Part shown: piece by piece, positions 36,253 through 48,573 of the stretch
Layout of the letters: each line of letters starts with the position of its first letter
Position numbering within the stretch: the first letter of the stretch is position 1
NCBI GenBank assembly: GCA_050084985.1
Contig: JBITNC010000002.1
Coordinates: 12,896,001-12,960,000, forward strand
Origin: Nageia nagi
Lineage: Eukaryota > Pinophyta
Direction of reading: 5' to 3'
Length of the DNA: 64,000 nucleotides
The notes under the pieces: model-generated
Seen by the model: only the letters and a program-made list of their open reading frames with translations
Databases searched by the model: none
Told to the model about the DNA's origin: nothing
Position numbers and translations under genes: made by a program

Positions 36253-36545
36253 CATTAGACTTAGAAATATAACAAACATATATACTAAACACATAAACTA
36301 AATTCATAGGTTCTTGATACTAAAATAACTCATTAGACCCATAAAAGTTACAAACATAAATTCTAAACACATAAACTAGACATACCTCTTGATACTAAAG
36401 TGGCTAATTAAACTCAAAAATGTAACAAACATAGATGATAAACACATAAACTAAACACACCTCTTAATACTAAATTAGTTTATTAGACTCATAAATGTAA
36501 TGAACATAGACACAACATATAAATGAAACACGTCTCTTGATACAT
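36253..36545. repeat. About 76-bp minisatellite, four units
   Basis: Units begin CATTAGAC-like at 36253, 36331, 36404 and 36480. Each runs through 'aacaaacata', 'taaacacataaacta' and 'ctcttgatacta'. Spacings are 78, 73 and 76 bp. Confidence 0.88.
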
Positions 36546-38572
36546 AATTGAACACAACTAAAAGATAATCTGATAAGGCCACATTCTATGTGAAAACAAA
36601 TCCAATATAATCTTTATTTTTCCATCAACCAAGCCAATATCAGGTGTGTGATATACTTCCCAACAATTGATTAAAATTAATCCAAGAGTTTGTTGAACCC
36701 ATAGAATGATAAGATTCAATGGTGGAGAGCATTGATGTTCTTATATTTTAGAATATATCAAGCATACATGATTATGACATTGATATGGTTTGGATCTATA
36801 GAGAAAAAATACTAGAAAATATAACATAATTATAATTTTCCATATTCAAAATTGTATATTAATTTTAAATAATTATAAAGTTTCTAAAAGAAAGAGGATG
36901 TTGGGGGAATCCACCAAAAATATTTATTTCCATGAAAGACATTGGGAGTATATGTTTTAAAAAAGTGAAAAAAATCATTTATAGGAATCATTATCCCTAT
37001 TATAAATCTAGAAGAGATGTTTAATGTGTTCTACAAGAGTGATAAAATGGCAAAAATGGCTTATTATACTAAGATGTTTGAGGTAATTTCTTATTGGTAG
37101 CCCATGAAATATTAAAATCTTGATAAAGAATTATTAATTTGGTTCCAATTAAGATGTTAAAAGTATTTGAAATCATAAACTGTATATGAATTTAGGTGTT
37201 AAATCCCCACCTTTCATTTATTTTCTTAACATTGGGATATACGTGTCAAATTACCATCAACATTCCTCCCACTATGCTTTTTGAGAAAATAAAATACCAA
37301 TTTTTTGTAACATGATAATAAGTACATTCTCTTTTGTTACTTGAAATATCTTATTGTATGAATTAGCAAGTTTGAATGATAATTTCAAGGTCTCCTATGA
37401 TAACTAGTCCCTTATATGATGGAAACTTATTTTCATTTATATGAATACCTTCCTTATAAAATTTTGGGCATGTATATATGAAATTTAAGAAAATGGAACC
37501 TCTTGGAAGTTCAATACTATGGACAACCAAAAATTAGTAAGTTAAGAGATAGCTCATTTATTCAATTGATACTTATATGAAAGTTAGGGTCAAATGGCTA
37601 CTATAAATTTATCATTTATTCAATTGATACTTAGGGGTGATTATGGGAAACTTATAAGAGGAAACTAGAATAGTTCAAAAGTTGAGAGTAGGTAATTGAT
37701 AGAGAAACACTAGGTGTACTACATGTAGTTGATATGTCAATAAAAGTTGAAAAGCTAGGAGAAACTAATAAGTTAGGAGTAATTGGGTGGACCTTAGAGC
37801 AATGGCTTTCATGTAGGCCCATCTACATCAAAAATACTAAAATCATAAAAACTACCACATACATAAAAAATTTACATTTTATTTCTTTATCCTTTTCATA
37901 ATATTCATCAATCAATTGTAATACCTATTATATGTATAAAAACTTTTCAATACATAATTATCATTAAAATTTTAGGTACATTAAAATTGGATGAGTTTTA
38001 TTTGTTTAAATTAGATGAACTTAACATTATCTTGGTGGTGGTGGTTTGACTTGTGGTTTTATAAGATAATATGATGATGATTATCTGTCTTCCCCTTTAA
38101 GAAGTGATTTGATAGGGAAGAGGAAAGAACTAGCCTCTATAATGTTTCTTGATAAAAGAGATTTGGAAATTAAAAACATGAAAGTAAATATATTAGTGAA
38201 GGGGATAAGCATAGGAGAGAAATCAAATTTATGGATCATAACAAGAAGAAAAATAACTAATAATTAGGCATATGATAGACTTTTCTTAAATATTTTTACT
38301 TAAATAAATAATTGTTAGGAATATATGCTTCTACCTCCTATTGTTTTGCTTTTCACTTTAGTGTAATAACTAACTTTGGATTTAATTATAGTCCTTTAAG
38401 TTGAATATGTATAGTATGCATCTTCTTATATATATATATATGATAGTTGTTTAGTTAAACATGTGATATCTAATTTATAAGTAATGCACTTTATTCGATT
38501 ATTATCTAATTTAAATTGAGTTTATTTATATTCATATGTAATATCTAATATTTGTAGGTACCTTTTTATTAT
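36546..38572. other. AT-rich DNA without recognised genes
   Basis: No domain was seen on either strand. A short direct repeat (catttattcaattgatactt) occurs at about 37553 and 37611. A small (TA)n lies near 38431. Confidence 0.45.
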
Positions 38573-38658
38573 CATGGATGAGTCATCTCATGACTTTTCT
38601 CATGGTATATATGAGACATTGGATGATGTGAACTAATACATCCCATAAAAATTCACCC

Positions 38659-38790
38659 CCTCCACATGTTGAACCTCACACCCCTCCACCCTCTCCACCT
38701 CCACCCCCATACCCATCCCCACCCCCACCTTCACCCTCACCCCTCCCATCACCATCCCCACCCTAACCCCCTCCACCACCCCAACTCATT
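38659..38790 (+). repeat. CCACCC-rich low-complexity tract, proline-coding
   Basis: A pyrimidine-rich run encodes about 40 residues dominated by Pro and Ser in one frame, with one TAA inside. Confidence 0.85.
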
Positions 38791-39892
38791 CTTGTAGATG
38801 AGAAATACTTATAAGATGTTATTGCTCATGATAACAATCAATTACTAAAAAAAATACATCATACATAAAGTATTCATAGTTGATGCTATTAGGAGTGTTA
38901 ATGGGGATATAGCTCATGTTATACGATTTTCATATTTGATGCTACCTATAGTTGATACTATTATGAGTATTAATGGGGATATGTATGGTTTTAAGATATG
39001 AAGAGATCGCATGAGATAACATTATTCAAATGGTCACTCCACTTAAGAGGCAAATAAGTTAGGTATTACTAAAGCCACCCTTGTTTCACACTTCATTGAT
39101 CTATCTACTGGATAATTTATACCACCTAATAAAGAAATAATTCCCTATGATTGGTTCACATATCCTATGATAGCTCAAAATTTTTCATATTGATGGTGGA
39201 TGATGTTAATACACCACCACATTCCAATTTTTATGTCTCATATCCCTTTGTAGTTTTAGAAGAAAATATATGTTGAGTATGTATTAGGTAAACATGTCAA
39301 TTATTTTGACATGAGGCATAATCAAGGGATTTATCATGGTTCAAGGAAAAATAGACCAGAGGCATAGGTCAATCTAAGTTAACTTGTATGTCTTACACCA
39401 CTCATCCCTCCTCCTACTCCTATTCCTACCCTAGCTTTTCATTAGGTAGTTATTTCTGCATTGAGAGCATTGAATCAAGTGATCTAAGCTCTCATTGAAT
39501 AAGCTACACATGTGGTAGCTAATATTAGTGACCCTAGAGATGATACTAGAGTTAGTGGAGTTGCTCCTCATTTTTACTACAATTATGGTAGTATATGTGT
39601 TGGTCCCCCTTTAGATGATCATGAGATATTTATATGAAGATGATTTCAATGGATAATGTTGACCTTACTCAAAGAGAGGTATATTTTTCATATTTTTTGT
39701 ATGTTTAATATACATATATATTTCTAATTAAACTTGAATTATATATATACCTAATTTAAATTTTAAATACCTTTATATTTATTTATCATATATGATGGAA
39801 GCCTCCACTTTAGGTGTATCTCATAGAGCTTTTATGACATTGAATCCTAGATCTACTAGCACACCTTATGAGGTAAACAAATATACCAAGTT

Positions 39893-40390
39893 TAAAAATT
39901 TACATGTTAATTTTGTTAGATATTTGTCACATTTGAATGTGTACATGTGTATGCTTAAAAAACATTTCCTATTGTAGGTATATTTCCATCCTGAGATGAT
40001 AATATTTGACCAACAAGAGGTTATATTGATGTTTGAGCCTTCAGTGTCCATCACTCCATAGTATATCACTTAGATGTCTTCCTCATTTTAGGTAATTTTT
40101 TAACATACATTTTTATGTGTATGTATGCAATTTGTAGGCCTTAAAAAATTTCATGTTAATTTTTTTATATATTATTCACATTTGAATGTGTACATTTGTA
40201 TGCTCAAAAATAATTTCTTTTTTCAAGTATAATTCCATCCTGAGATGACCACATTTGATTGATGATAGGGCATGTCGATGGATGAGCCTTCAGTGTCCAC
40301 CACTACATAGTTTGTCACTCAGATGTCTATTTCATTTTTGGTAATTTTTTAAAATACAGTTTTGTGTATGTATGCAATTTGTAGGTCTTA
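39893..40390 (+). repeat. 249-bp tandem duplication with exon-like structure
   Basis: Two units share 'cacatttgaatgtgtacat', 'ccatcctgagatga' (39986 and 40235), 'gagccttcagtgtcca' and 'gtaattttttaa'. Each unit looks like intron end, short exon (FHPEMIIFDQQEVILMFEP in the first) and intron start. The two are diverged, so the duplication is old. Confidence 0.8.
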
Positions 40391-40779
40391 AAATATATTT
40401 ACAAATTTAAAAACCTTATTTTTATTCAATAGTTCTTTATTTTATCTTGTAGGGTGTTATTTGTTATACATTTCATACCAATGAAATGGGTACATCATCT
40501 ACATAGCTAGATATTGTTATTAAGGGAGGATCTTAGCAACATGATATGTTAATATTTATGTGCATTTTTAAAACTTTTAGATAGATTAAATTTATTTTAT
40601 TAAATATTTAAAGGATTTACAAATATGAATGATAATATATGATAAGTTAATTTTATTTATGTTATACAACATGGGGCATCTTCATTACTTGAAAAGAAGA
40701 GGAGGATCGATGATGGATACACATCTAATCCTAGATAGATAGATCTAGGATTGATTTTGTAGTTTTTTTTGTATGTTAG

Positions 40780-40985
40780 TTGTAGATAATGATATATGTA
40801 TATGGACTTTGGACATTATTGTGGGCATTGGATATTATTATTATGATGTTATTATGTTATTATTATGGAATTTATACATTGTTATTATGGACATTGGACA
40901 TTTTTATTGTGGACATTATTATGGACTTTTGATATTATTATTGTGTACTTTGGACATTATTATTGTGGACTAGATGCTATTATTA
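40780..40985. repeat. Degenerate GGACATTATTATTG minisatellite
   Basis: Repeated phrases such as 'ggacattattgtgg', 'ggacattggaca' and 'ggacattattattg' fill the stretch, with irregular 14-30 bp spacing. The open frames over it are repeat-derived. Confidence 0.75.
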
Positions 40986-41012
40986 CATGAAATATATAAT
41001 TTGAAAATATGT

Positions 41013-41102
41013 TATTATGATGTTGTTATGTATTTTTCACATAATTATTATGATGTTGTTATGTATTTTTCACATAATGATTATAATGTTGTTATGTATT
41101 TT
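41013..41102. repeat. 33-bp tandem repeat, 2.7 copies
   Basis: Units begin at 41013, 41046 and 41079, each TATTATGATGTTGTTATG then TATTTTTCACATAA. The first two are nearly identical. Confidence 0.92.
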
Positions 41103-41639
41103 CATCTCCCCTTCATCTTTCCCTCTATTTATAATATTTATCCCTTCACAAAATTATAATCATAGGATTAATAATTTTTTGATAATGTTCAATTTTACAC
41201 ATGTTGTAATATATATTACTAAACAATAATTAGATAACAAGTTTACAATAAGATAACAAATTTACAATTATTGTAATATATTCATAGAATTAATAATTTT
41301 TAGATAATGAGTTTATAATTAGATAACAAGTTTAATAATTGGTGTGAGTATGATGTAGAAGGGGTGGTTAAAAAAATTTGGATATAGGAAAGGAATGAAA
41401 AAAATGCAGAAATAATACAAGGTTCAAAAAAATAATAGGTAAGTTTCTTTTCTCCTTAGCTTCGACATTCTTTGTAGGGGAAATCAGGCCAATATTAGTA
41501 TTGAAAAATGTTTGGGTGAAAGCCATGACATTCATCAATAAAGTGTAGAAAATATCCCAAGGGGAGATGCCTCAAGCATAGATGATACCTCCTTTACAGG
41601 TGGAAGAAAAAGGGAACAAAATCTCTCTAATGATCTTGG

Positions 41640-42260
41640 GTGATGTAATAACATAAGAAAAAGAAAGAAGTCAATTAAATGTAATCGGTAAAATGCATGG
41701 TACAAACCAAATATTGATCTTATTCAAGAATGGATTAATTCATCATGGAAGGTGAAGAACAAGGTATAAGTGGCTTCCATGCCAAATAATTTCATTATGT
41801 TCATGCTCAAGTTAGAAAAAAGATAGAGATCAACTCTTGAGTAGAGCAGGGTTTTTTGGAAAGAGAGGCATGATTCTGTAGAAATGGTATCCAAGATTTG
41901 ATCCATAAAAGACCTAGAAAATGGAGGCTATAATAGTGTATTGGTGGAATTTTAGAATCAAATGGTATATTAAGGAACAACAAATAGCTTTGTCAAGTTT
42001 ATCTCTACAAACTCAATTACAAAAACATGCACCCAACTCATGGTAGCTAGACTATGTGTCATGATGGATTTTGTTACTAAATTACCCACCAACATTTTGC
42101 TTGAATCAAAAATGGTTGAGCATAAAAAAAGGATCAAGTATGGGAAAAATATTTATCTATGTCAAATTTGTACTTAGGTTGGATACAATGAAGAAACATG
42201 TCTGACCAAAATCTCTATAGAGAAAAAGAAATGGAGATTGACAAGAAAGCATGAGGATCA
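41640..42260 (+). pseudogene. DUF4283/zinc-knuckle remnant (LINE ORF1 type)
   Basis: The plus frame reads IGKMHGTKPNIDLIQEWINS, SWKVKNKV, VASMPNNFIMFMLKLE, LVEF, ARLCVMMDFVTKLPTNIFLE and YLCQICT-stop-VGYNEETC. This is the DUF4283 order followed by a C-x2-C-x4-(H to Y)-x4-C knuckle. Related sequence may begin near 41440. No RT domain is recognised downstream, so the copy is truncated or the rest is unreadable. Confidence 0.75.
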
Positions 42261-44460
42261 TGATCAAGAAAAAGTGAATTCAATGGATAGAGAGCCTAAT
42301 GGAGTTTAGGTCTCCCTTAGATCACTTCCTAAAATAAATTTAAGTGTAAATTAGATGAAATCAGTGAATCAAGAACAAGGATAAGCCTTTGGCCCATAGC
42401 AAGAAATAGTTGAAAGCACAAAGGAGTTGGATTTGGTAAATTAGAAAATAGAAGAAGTGGCCATAAGGATGGTTATGAAGAAAAGAAAGCAAGTTTGCTT
42501 ACTAGTTAAGAGTCACCAAGTTGACTCAAAATAAACAAGTCTTATCAGAGAGGATTGTAGAGTCACCAAAAGTATGTCAAAAAGAATGGACGTAGGCCAA
42601 CATCTTGTGGAAAATTAAACAATAGCAAGGTAAGAGATAAGTAAAATTCTAAATACATTTTCAATGGTAAACATGCCTCCCTACTTAGGTTTGGTCAAGT
42701 TTTCCTCCTCAAACTTGATAATAACTAGACTATGAAAGAAAGATAGATTAACCATGGACTTCATAATTGGTACTCTTTGCAGATTAGGAATAGAATTTTA
42801 TTAAACATAGAAATGGATTGTACCTAGTATCTAGCATGTGGATTACCTTGATTCTCTCACATCTAGAATTGCATAAAATAAATAAGGAATGATGATGAAC
42901 CAAATTTGCTTCTTATGGGTGGGTTTCTATAAAGAAAACCCTTCCAATTTAACCTTACCAAAAAGAAAAAGTTTAGCAATTGTTTTAATTGACTAGTATT
43001 CTTCAAAAATATGTGAAATAATGTGTTTTATAAGAATATTGTTAAATAGAGAATCATAAGTATCTAAGCTAATAATGAAAAATGATTTACAAAATTGATA
43101 TTTATTGATCAAGTAAGATAAAATTTATATTTACTTCCTTTAATGTTATCTTTTGTTGAATAACAAGAGATTCTAGAAACTATAAATGCTTCAAGACCAA
43201 GATAATGTATCATATCCTAGTAATGCAATCTATCTGTCCATATATTCATATGATAAAAATTATACCATACAAGGTAAAACTATCAATTACCATATGCATC
43301 AATATAATATAACTAATGATTCACCATACTTCTCTTAAAGTATATACAAAGTTACAACATTGTAGAATGTAATCTTGTAGCTTAATAGTTATGGCTTGTA
43401 TAAATTGTACTATTATATGTCCTTAAATAAAATGCAAATTATGTCACATATTATTTATACCTATCATACTATTTCTATTACATATGATTTTTATTTATAA
43501 TTTTGTATGTAATGTACTATAATTGTTCATTATCATAATATAGTGAAATGCTTATGTTATACATATCATATTCTAATTCCTATATAATATTTATATATGA
43601 TCAAACATGATGTTATCTTAACTATACAATCTCATACACATCTATTATCGCATGTTATTTCATGCAACATATTACTATGATAATTTTATTTGTAAGTTAT
43701 ATTATGCAAGATAACAATATTATGTTCATTTATTTACAAGTTCTAATATGTGAAATATCTTCCAAAAATTTACAATTTGTTTATGCAAACTAAATAAATT
43801 ACAACTTAGTCAAATCAAAACAAATTTATTGTTGTAATGGTCATACTTAATTCAAACATACTATTACAAGCCTTTAATGTAATATTTAAATACCTAAAAC
43901 ATATGAAATTCATAGTGAAAGTGGTAGATGGGCAATTCCTCAAACACCATAGGATGAAAGAATTTCTAAGTTTCATAATATTTGATCCATAGAAGATGAG
44001 ACTTGTTTTCTTTTTATTCATTTTACTAAGATACTAAGAAAACCTACAAGGATATTTGTAATTACACTTTGATCCATGAATTCTTAAATCAAGCTAACTA
44101 AAATAAGCTTGATGATTTTATTATGCATCTTAATTCTATTAAAAATAATTATTTAAATATATAATTGATATTTTTGTATCTTGACAAATTTTGATACATC
44201 CTTGAAATCAATAAGTAAATACAAATTTTAGCTTACTTGATCAATAAGTAAATAGAAAAAGGTTTACAAAGAGGTTTACAAAATAGAGAAATCTTTAATC
44301 CATTACTTAGATATGGATTCACATATGGTTTCATGTGCATATAATCATATATATTAGATATGGATTCCATGTGGGTGATGATGACATACATATTGAAAAT
44401 ATTTCTTTGAATAGATGAATGATAATTTTTAATAAAATTTAAATATAATTAGGAAAGGTA
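42261..44460. other. AT-rich DNA without recognised features
   Basis: The part to about 42900 may be decayed LINE sequence following the DUF4283 remnant. From 43000 to 44460 I see no domain, RNA or tandem repeat. Confidence 0.45.
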
Positions 44461-44533
44461 TTTCATCTATAGGAATCAAACCACAACAACATGGTGAAAA
44501 GCCATGTGCTCTACCAATTGAGCTAAGACAGCT
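44461..44533 (-). pseudogene. tRNA-Lys(UUU) pseudogene
   Basis: Minus strand, 73 nt, full cloverleaf length. The D arm TTAGCTCAATTGGTAGAGC and the anticodon arm CATGG-CTTTTCA-CCATG are good, and the loop gives anticodon TTT (44499-44497). Position 37 is C instead of purine. The acceptor stem (AGCTGTC with GATGAAA) pairs at only about four of seven positions, and the T stem (GTGGT with CTATA) is essentially unpaired although the loop TTGATTC remains. It is therefore a decayed nuclear tRNA gene or tRNA-derived sequence. The long minus-strand open frame across it is spurious. Confidence 0.75.
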
Positions 44534-44534
44534 G

Positions 44535-44765
44535 AGGGGAAGGGGAGATAAAGGGGTGAAGGGGTGAAGGGGTGAAGGGAAAGGATAAGTGGTGATGAAG
44601 AGGTGAAAGGACAAAAGGGAAGGGAAAGTGGAGATAAAGGGGTGAATGGTTGAAGGGGAAGGTAAAGTGAAGATGAAGGGGTCAAGGGGAGTAGGGGAAG
44701 GGGAAGTGGAGATGAAGGGTGAAGTGGTGAAGGATAAGGGGAAGTGGAGATGAAGGGTATGTGGA
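44535..44765. repeat. Purine-rich (GGGGTGAA / GGGGAAG) array
   Basis: Almost all-purine plus strand with short degenerate units such as AGGGGTGAAGGGGTGAAGG and GGGGAAGTGGAGATGAAGG. It directly abuts the 5' end of the tRNA pseudogene. The Pro/Ser/Leu-rich minus-strand frame is a product of the repeat. Confidence 0.85.
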
Positions 44766-44989
44766 GAAGGGGATATAAACTTATATATATTTTTAAGTCA
44801 ATGATACCATCTACATCCTCTTTTTCATGTAATACATTCATAATTATCTTATGTTCTTGTATTGAAATGTTCCACAACACTTTATTAGTAGACATATTTT
44901 TATATCTTAATAGTTTAATATTTTTTTATCAATATCAAATGAGAATAATGAATAATTTTTTATGTGCTTCATAATATTTGTATGCTTTT

Positions 44990-47590
44990 AAATCATTCCT
45001 TCTTAATACTAATTTTCATAGCCATGTGCTAACAACCACTACAAAACCTGTTAGATACTCAAATCTATCATCATCATATCAAGGATAAGTTAACTTATTT
45101 TTTCTCTCAAAACATTGAGCCAACCAATACTCTATTTTCTCTTCATTCCCTGCAGGTTCCATAACATAATACACATATCCTACAAATAAATATTATATCA
45201 ATAAAGTGCAATATATATTTAACTAGTTCATATATATACAAAAATGAGCAATCATATAAATAAACTAAAAAAAGAAAGTTTAAATTGAATTAAATTACTT
45301 TCTTGTACAAGGTTAGAAATATGATCATATTCCTCTAATGTAAACAATTGATTCTCATATTCAATGCATATTTCTTATTGATCATGTGATTCTATAGGTG
45401 TTAAAGATCTTTGTTTCCATTCCTCAACCCATTTTGTATTTATACATGCTTCTAATTCAACTGCAATACAAGAATCATAAAAACATACAAGCTTCCTTAT
45501 CCAAATAGTCCATGTGCTTGGATTTAAACTCCTAAATGAATTCCATTACAATGATCCATTAAGTGTCTCATAATCATGATGAATCGTAATATTATTTTCT
45601 TCAACTAACCAAAATAATCATTAAATTATAAAATTCTCTTTGATCCAGTAGATATATTTGTATTACATCAATCCACAATTGTATATGCATCTTGAAATTT
45701 TATTGAATCTTCAATTTGAAGTTATTCTCTACTGAGATCTCTTTTCACACATGCACTAGCTCCATCATGTTCACCTTTACTATGTCTAGATTCAAAAAAA
45801 GATCATATATGGTGGATATTGTGTTCTTTATGCATCCAATTTAACTAATAAAATATTTGTGCATTATTCAATTGTCCTGTATAGGTATCTGACCATATGA
45901 AATGTTGTTCCATTTGAATATTTCTTTCTTTCAAATTATTATAAAATATCATAAAGCAAAAATGGATAAATTTTGGTGAGTATAATCAATTATCACTCAC
46001 ATAAAAATGGTACTTCCTCAAAAAAACTCTATTATCTTTTGTACTATCATTTGCATTTCTATATATGATATGAACAAAAATGAAACCTTGTTGAGAATTA
46101 TAATACTAAGACTGTATTTTTTCTTATGGTGTAAGAGTATAATTTTTTACAAAGTCTACAACTAATAATATAGTTCAATATGGAAGTGTATTTCTACATT
46201 GATAAAATTCAGTATCAAGCCATCAAGGATGTTGGGAATGTTTCACATATTTTGGAATAAAGTTACTCTTAAAATCATCCATTAATGTATGTATATTAAC
46301 ATTTTCAGTGATTAGATCAAAATACTTCCTAGTTTTTTGATCCCTAATGCATACTCAACATTCTTGAATTTTTTTATATCCACTAATGTTTATCCAAATT
46401 TGTGTAAACTACTTTCATGCATACATTCTCCTAAAAATGAAAGGCTCCCACATATACTACATTATCCTGAAATACATGCATTTGAATAAAATGATTGAAC
46501 ATCTAGAATTTGACAAAATAAACTTGCTATAAATACATTGATAGATTAAGGTGGCATATTCAAACCACATCCTTGCATGAAATTGTTAGTATGTAAAGTA
46601 CCATGTATATATAGAAAAATTTGATATTAATAGCTAAATTGCATATAAGTTTTACAACAAAATGCTATCCTTTGCTTGTTAGTTCTAACATACCAAGGTT
46701 AATATTTTTCAAAATATCTTTGACTTAAACTAATATTAAATGTACATAACACTTTATCATTTACAAAGTTTTTATACAATTGAGTTTGAATCATATCTAA
46801 AAAGTGTTTTGGATGCTTAGGTTGACAACATTTTGACCCTAAAGATTTCCTTTCTTTTAAAACATCTTTAATATTAGGAGATACCCTTGTATGATTATTC
46901 CAAGATTTTTCAATTACATATTTTATCTTGTTAGTCAATTTCCTATCATACCTAGGATTCTATACTAAAAATCCAATATTAGTTAGTTGGATCAATTTCA
47001 ATACTTTTTCTTCTCTTTACAACTCTTTGCAAAGTTTTATGGTGTATATTTAGATATCCACTAAGGTTACCAATCATATTTTTCTTTGTAGTTGGTCTAT
47101 TTACTAGAGTAGTTATTATGGCTCATTGTGTCACATTACTATCTTTATATCAACTCTTCTTCCCAATAGAGTCCATGGCACTAACAAAAGTGAATATAAC
47201 TTGTTTTAAGGGTTCCTCTTTTTTCACACAAATACCTAAAGTTTTCATTACTCTTCTAATTTTTTACATTCTCGTTAATTGCAACATGAATTGATATTGA
47301 AATCATATCTCCTTATTAAGGAAAATTTGATCATATATTCTATTTATATGTGTTCTCATTTTTCCACACATATCATACTAGGAACATTATCTAAGATATT
47401 ACATTCAATATGTAAAAAAATATTATCAAGAACAATATTTATATAATTATTATTATCAATATTGTCATTCTTAATATCATTAAAATGTGGATTTGAAGAT
47501 ATACCTTGATTTGTGTCTATAGTTTGTACTCCAAGGCTAAGGGTTAGCTCACCAAAGTTTACTACAAAAGGGAAAAAAGGTAACATACAA
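44990..47590 (-). pseudogene. Decayed DDE-like (transposase-like) gene of an uncharacterised family
   Basis: Minus strand. The N-terminal part starts near 47586 (MLPFFPFVVNFGELTLSLGV). ISLSQRYFEKY-stop-PWYVR lies at 46740-46690 and a Cys-rich FCCKTYM follows. From about 46430 to 45620 one frame runs unshifted with about ten stops: RKYFDLITENV, VDFVKNYTLTP (D at 46156-46154), VHIIYRN, FYVSDN (D at 45994-45992), HFIWSDTYTGQ (D at 45889-45887) and ESRHSKGEHDGASACVKRDL (45784-45761). A small C-terminal module VYYVMEPAGNEEKIEYWLAQ lies near 45180-45090. From memory this layout matches large uncharacterised eukaryotic proteins with DF(A/S)ENY, SD and HGKGxxDG motifs, in the style of DDE nucleases. 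Most stops fit C-to-T decay. Confidence 0.7.
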
Positions 47591-47888
47591 CAATTAATTA
47601 GTGAGTTTTTCAGGACTTAATCAATCATTAAGCTAATAATTAGTTTAAATTTAAAAAATTAAGTAACCAATATATAGTGGCATTATGTAAACTAAAGGAA
47701 AATTATAAACTTTAAGCAATCAATATATATATTTTCTATCCTTATGAGACATATGCTTATCCTAATTTGAAGAGCATTAAAGAGACTATTTACAAGAGAT
47801 GATGAAAATAAAATAAAATTAATGAACTAATTACATTTACATTTAGAGTGGAGATACAAGAAACCATTAAAATAAAATCAATGAACTA
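47591..47888. other. AT-rich spacer
   Basis: No feature was recognised between the DDE-like gene and the telomere-like array. Confidence 0.4.
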
Positions 47889-48573
47889 ATTTTGTTTAAC
47901 CCCATTCCAAGGCCAAACCTTGATAGGGTCTACAAACCCTAAACTCTAAACCCTAAACACCTAAAACCTAAACTCTTTGCTACTATAATTTACAAATTCT
48001 TAAACCCTAAATCACTAAACTCTTATTTACTCTTAACCCTTAAAATGTTTAACCCCTTTAACATAACACCTTTAACCCCATTGGACAAATATTTTTAACC
48101 CTATTGGCCAAACCTTGATAAGGCTTAAGGGTTTAGAAAGAAACCCTTAATCCCTAAACCGATAAACTTTTATTTACCTTTAACCGTTAAAATCTCAAAC
48201 CCATGTAACCCTTAAACTCTTAAACCTAAGTAACTTTTAAACTCTTTAATTCATTTAATATAACATGTTTAATCCCATTGGCCAAATTTTGTTTAACCCT
48301 ATTGGCCAAAACTTAATAAGACCTACAAATCCTAAACTCTAAACCCTAAATCCTTAAGTCATAAACCACTAAAATCATATTTACCCTTAACCCTTAAAAT
48401 CTTAAACCCAAGTAACCCTTAAACTCTTAAAACCCTTTAACATAACATTTTTAACCACATATATACTAGATTTTGTTTAACCTTATTGGCCAAACCTTGA
48501 TAGGACCTACAAACCCTAAACCCCTAAACCCTAGATCCTTAATTCCTAAACCACTAAAATCTTATTTACCCTT
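47889..48573. repeat. Interstitial telomere-like satellite, left part
   Basis: Degenerate CCCTAAA/CCCTTAAA motifs occur in blocks separated by a constant spacer (attggccaaaccttgatagg-type). The spacer anchors fall at about 47911, 48106, 48304 and 48488, so the higher-order period is about 185-198 bp. Plant telomere repeat is CCCTAAA/TTTAGGG. Confidence 0.9.
48569..48573. other. Target-site duplication CCCTT, left
   Basis: CCCTT directly precedes the TGTTAG start of the LTR element and recurs at 54049-54053. Because CCCTT is also common in the array, chance cannot be excluded from the 5-mer alone. Confidence 0.75.

Larger units (their letters stand above)
38573..40760 (+). pseudogene. Unidentified decayed multi-exon gene or transposon ORF
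   Basis: A start-like MDESSHDFSHGIYETLDDVN lies at about 38575, then, one frame shift on, a proline-rich stretch (38659-38790) ending QLILVDEKYL. Further pieces are VSHFIDLSTG, PPNKEIIPYDWFTYPMIAQN, VEYVLGKHVNYFDMRHNQG and HVVANISDPRDDTRVSGVAP. A lysine/arginine-rich tail (LEKKRRIDDGYTSNP) near 40690 could be a nuclear signal. Intron-like borders (TTGTAG, TTTTAG|GTAA) surround the duplicated 249-bp segment. The family is not identified; a plant DNA-transposon accessory protein is possible but unproven. Confidence 0.35.

Noticed and set aside
44476-44895. 139-residue Pro/Ser/Leu-rich frame on minus
   Set aside because: It is made of the purine-rich array and the tRNA pseudogene, not a gene.
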